Assembly (NCBI GenBank): GCA_017502865.1
Contig: JAFVUD010000004.1
Span: 1-64,000 of the forward strand
Source of the DNA: Alphaproteobacteria bacterium
Lineage (GTDB): Bacteria; Pseudomonadota; Alphaproteobacteria; Rs-D84
Direction: 5' to 3'
Length of the DNA stretch: 64,000 nt
Part shown: in pieces, positions 62,056 to 64,000 of the stretch
How positions within the stretch are numbered: position 1 is the stretch's first letter
Layout of the letters: the number at the start of each line of letters is the position of its first letter
Program-made: the position numbers and the translations under genes
The notes under the pieces: model-generated
The model's input: only the letters and a program-made list of their open reading frames with translations
What the model was told of the DNA's origin: nothing
Databases searched by the model: none

Positions 62056-62080
62056 TAAAAAAATGCCCCAAATGGGGCAA
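62056..62080 (-). terminator. Terminator of the IMPase-fold gene
   Basis: TGCCCC and GGGGCA around ATTT with seven Ts on the minus strand. Confidence 0.8.
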
Positions 62081-62084
62081 AAAT

Positions 62085-62792
62085 TTACATTTCTACTTTG
62101 CCGTTGGTGGCAACCAAATCTGCCATCATTTCGATTTTACCGCCCGCTTCACGGACCAACAAATCACCGGCAGCAATTTCTGCGAAATCCAATGGATCAG
62201 ACACGAATGCGTCCAATTTACCGGCGGCAACCCATGCCAAATCCAATGCAGGACAGCCTGTACGCAGGGTATTTTCACCAACCAATGGACGTGCATCAGA
62301 TGTGTTATATGCAACCGTTAATTCCGCTGGTTCTTTTAAATTGGAAACACGAATACGGGCAGAATGGAATGCAGAAAATACGTATGCACCGGCGCCCGCT
62401 TCGGCATAGTACAGACGTTCGTCGATTGGCGAATATACCAATGCGATTTTTGTTTCATCATTTGAACGCAGTGCCAAAGAAATTGCAAAGTGTGCATTGC
62501 CACGGACAAAATTAGATGCCCCAGACAAAGACAATACGAATTCGTCACGACCGTCACCTTCGCGGGAAACGTTTGGGGTCAACAGACCGGCCGACGGACG
62601 AACCAATAACAAATCAGACAGGATACTTTCTTCGATACGGGCAGAAGCCTTGGCAACGAAGTCACGGGCACCACGCAGGGATTGTTGCAGATTTTCCACT
62701 TCGCCAAAGTCACGACGCAGACCAGATGCTGTGCGTTGCAACGCCATAAACATTTTGTTTAATTCCGACGAACCTTTAATCATCAATTCCAT
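62085..62792 (-). CDS. Inositol-monophosphatase-fold protein lacking catalytic residues
   Basis: The 235-residue protein follows the SuhB/IMPase layout (N-terminal helices, FAISLALRSNDETKIALVYS-like strands, C-terminal AAGDLLVREAGGKIE). The metal site is gone, however. The usual Glu-Glu near residue 70 reads LLTPN, the DPLDGTxNF motif reads LSLSGASNF (87-95), and the C-terminal Trp-Asp before AAG reads Ala-Glu. It therefore cannot work as a normal Mg-dependent phosphatase. E. coli SuhB also has a non-catalytic job in rRNA antitermination, which would tolerate this. rpmE lies upstream. Confidence 0.82.
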   Translation of the reverse strand: MELMIKGSSELNKMFMALQRTASGLRRDFGEVENLQQSLRGARDFVAKASARIEESILSDLLLVRPSAGLLTPNVSREGDGRDEFVLSLSGASNFVRGNAHFAISLALRSNDETKIALVYSPIDERLYYAEAGAGAYVFSAFHSARIRVSNLKEPAELTVAYNTSDARPLVGENTLRTGCPALDLAWVAAGKLDAFVSDPLDFAEIAAGDLLVREAGGKIEMMADLVATNGKVEM

Positions 62793-62826
62793 GTCCCGCC
62801 CCCATCAGACAGTAATTAGTTGATTA

Positions 62827-63039
62827 TTAAAATTTGAAACCTGCAAATTTTGCCTTGAAATCGGCGGCACGCTGACCTTTGTCGGCGGCGTTAGAACGCT
62901 GGCCAGTCCAGGCAGAATGGTTCAAATTGTCTGTTGACAAAACCAAGTCTTTCTTTACAGAAGAGTACATTTTTACAGTTTTGCCGTCTGTCATTGTCAC
63001 GTTAATTTCGTGATATTCAGGATGAATTCCTTGTTTCAT
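62827..63039 (-). CDS. rpmE: 50S ribosomal protein L31
   Basis: The 70-residue protein begins MKQGIHPEYHEINVTMTDGK, a clear L31 start, and ends in a basic tail. It has no Cys, so it is the zinc-free form. A ribosome site AAAAGGGTAA precedes it. It may be read together with the IMPase-fold gene 34 bases on. Confidence 0.94.
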   Translation of the reverse strand: MKQGIHPEYHEINVTMTDGKTVKMYSSVKKDLVLSTDNLNHSAWTGQRSNAADKGQRAADFKAKFAGFKF

Positions 63040-63113
63040 AGTATTACCCTTTTATAAAATTTAGCCCAATGATTATATAAATATTTTTACAGAAATCAAG
63101 CAATATTCGAAAT

Positions 63114-63623
63114 TTAATATCGGCCAATGCAACCCAGATATGAATTGCCCGTCGATTCCAGCACATTTATAAACTGGGACTGGTTACGGCCGGAAAACAG
63201 TGCCAGAATCGTTCCGGCATCTGTTGCCAACATATCTGCAACCGTCGCAATACCAGAATTCATTTTCTTGAAAAAACCACTGGTTGGGTAAATTTCCGCC
63301 GCCAACAACTGATTTTTCCCGGATGTGTTGGCATTTTGTTCACGCTGAATCACCATTAACTGGCATTCAGGGGAAATTATCATTTTATCGGTCACAACAG
63401 CATCACTGCCCAGCAGTTCACCCCACCAACCGGTCGATTCACAGAAAACCGGATAGTAAACCGCCGCATCTGGGTTCGTATTCAGGATTTCACCCAAATC
63501 TAAATCACCATTAATAACCGTCGGCATTTGACCGGTGGCATTATTAATGACACGACGTGCCAATTGGTACACCGGGTCGCGTGTGGTCTTGCGTGGCCAA
63601 TAAAGAATCGGAAACTGAGTCAT
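63114..63623 (-). CDS. Hypothetical protein, 169 aa
   Basis: I do not recognise this protein. It has no signal peptide or long hydrophobic helix. A beta-rich middle (DAAVYYPVFCESTGWWGELL; IISPECQLMVIQREQN) is followed by a C-terminal part with SGFFKKMNSGIATVADMLA and a final Cys (YLGCIGRY). It lies 68 bases downstream of the VirB6-like gene on the same strand, so it may be a type IV secretion accessory protein. A TATAAT box eight bases before the ATG, with no ribosome site, suggests a leaderless message. Confidence 0.65.
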   Translation of the reverse strand: MTQFPILYWPRKTTRDPVYQLARRVINNATGQMPTVINGDLDLGEILNTNPDAAVYYPVFCESTGWWGELLGSDAVVTDKMIISPECQLMVIQREQNANTSGKNQLLAAEIYPTSGFFKKMNSGIATVADMLATDAGTILALFSGRNQSQFINVLESTGNSYLGCIGRY

Positions 63624-63691
63624 TGCTATGAATTATATCAGATTCGGTTTGCACAAAAAAGGGGGCCAGAGCAAATAAAGGGCTTGATTTT

Positions 63692-64000
63692 TTATTTTTT
63701 CATTACGGCCCACAGTTTCTGCAGGTTTGACCAGACAATCTGGACATCCTTTTTAACCGTGTCATAGTATTTTGTCGATATGCCGGTGTTGAACAAAGTC
63801 TTCATAAGTGCCGGAATTGACGTCATAAACATGGCAATAAACACACCCATCAGGATAATTGTAATCAAGCTGTCGTTGCGCATCATCAAACCGTCCATAA
63901 TGATTGTCGAATCGTTATTGGAAATCGCCGCCATCAAGGCAGAACCGCCATTCCAACGACCAAAAAGCGAATCGACAAAGATAAATCCAAACGAAACAAA
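63692..64000 (-). CDS. VirB6/TrbL-like membrane protein, C-terminal end (runs off window)
   Basis: The frame is open from the window edge to the stop at 63692, so only the last 102 residues are seen. They contain a hydrophobic segment near the edge, then GGSALMAAISNNDSTIIMDG and a strong membrane helix LITIILMGVFIAMFMTSIPA followed by LMKTLFNTGIS and a basic tail. The arrangement resembles the C-terminal end of VirB6/TrbL inner-membrane channel proteins. If right, this adds to the virB8-10 operon at the other end of the window. Confidence 0.45.
   Translation of the reverse strand, partial: FVSFGFIFVDSLFGRWNGGSALMAAISNNDSTIIMDGLMMRNDSLITIILMGVFIAMFMTSIPALMKTLFNTGISTKYYDTVKKDVQIVWSNLQKLWAVMKK

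Noticed and set aside
61541-62515. A 324-codon plus-strand ORF crossing two minus-strand genes
   Set aside because: It spans a terminator and the gap between two supported minus-strand genes and shows no coherent domain.

Overview
The window is a gene-dense, roughly 40 % GC bacterial chromosome segment. It most likely comes from a host-associated alphaproteobacterium with a modest genome. The class call rests on a GapR/DUF2312 protein, alphaproteobacterial-looking housekeeping genes and a short (about 800 aa) valyl-tRNA synthetase like that of Rickettsiales. Several secreted Cys-rich, Gly-rich and phage-fibre-like proteins recall uncultured gut Alphaproteobacteria, but that finer placement is inference from memory.

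Layout. 1-6.1 kb (minus strand): tRNA-Trp, secE, nusG, rplK, rplA, rplJ, rplL and the N-terminal two thirds of rpoB, with structured leaders before rplK and rplJ and a hairpin before rpoB. 6.3-11 kb (plus): a type IV secretion core operon virB8-virB9-virB10, with a SPOR domain on VirB9 and an Ig/ASH-like domain and Cys-rich tail on VirB10. 11.2-11.9 kb: two unknown small genes. 11.9-18.5 kb (minus): yidC, lspA, a Kef-type antiporter, rsmA, recR and a SPOR-bearing D,D-carboxypeptidase. 18.6-20.3 kb: two secreted Cys-rich repeat proteins. 20.4-30 kb: HAD phosphatase, rmuC, def-fmt-x-truA, comEC, pyrG, RNHCP protein, gapR and pyk. 30-35.5 kb: a MarR-RND efflux operon in which the pump and adaptor look unorthodox.

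35.6-40 kb: HD hydrolase, a LamG-like surface protein, tRNA-Gln followed by two further copies of its 3' end, tRNA-Glu, two kinase-like paralogues and an unknown membrane protein. 40-44.8 kb: MerR regulator, gyrA, several very small genes and rpmH. 44.8-47.3 kb: a cassette of one phage-tail-fibre-like secreted protein and two Gly-rich proteins. 47.3-51.5 kb: acyl-ACP thioesterase, valS and a small paralogous pair. 51.4-59.4 kb (minus): comF, an OmpA-like protein, murG, ftsW, mraY, a lipoprotein and PBP1A. 59.5-64 kb: a large secreted Cys-rich protein, an inositol-monophosphatase-fold protein without catalytic residues, rpmE, an unknown gene and the C-terminal end of a VirB6/TrbL-like membrane protein.

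Recurring themes are a cell envelope built around peptidoglycan-binding domains, a type IV secretion system split across the window, and several surface proteins assembled from shared modules. One short N-terminal module containing a Met-Asp-Ser motif is shared by three proteins with phage-fibre-like or Gly-rich C-termini. Promoters commonly carry a TTGCA-type -35, and several genes appear to be transcribed leaderless, with the -10 box 6-8 nt before the ATG.
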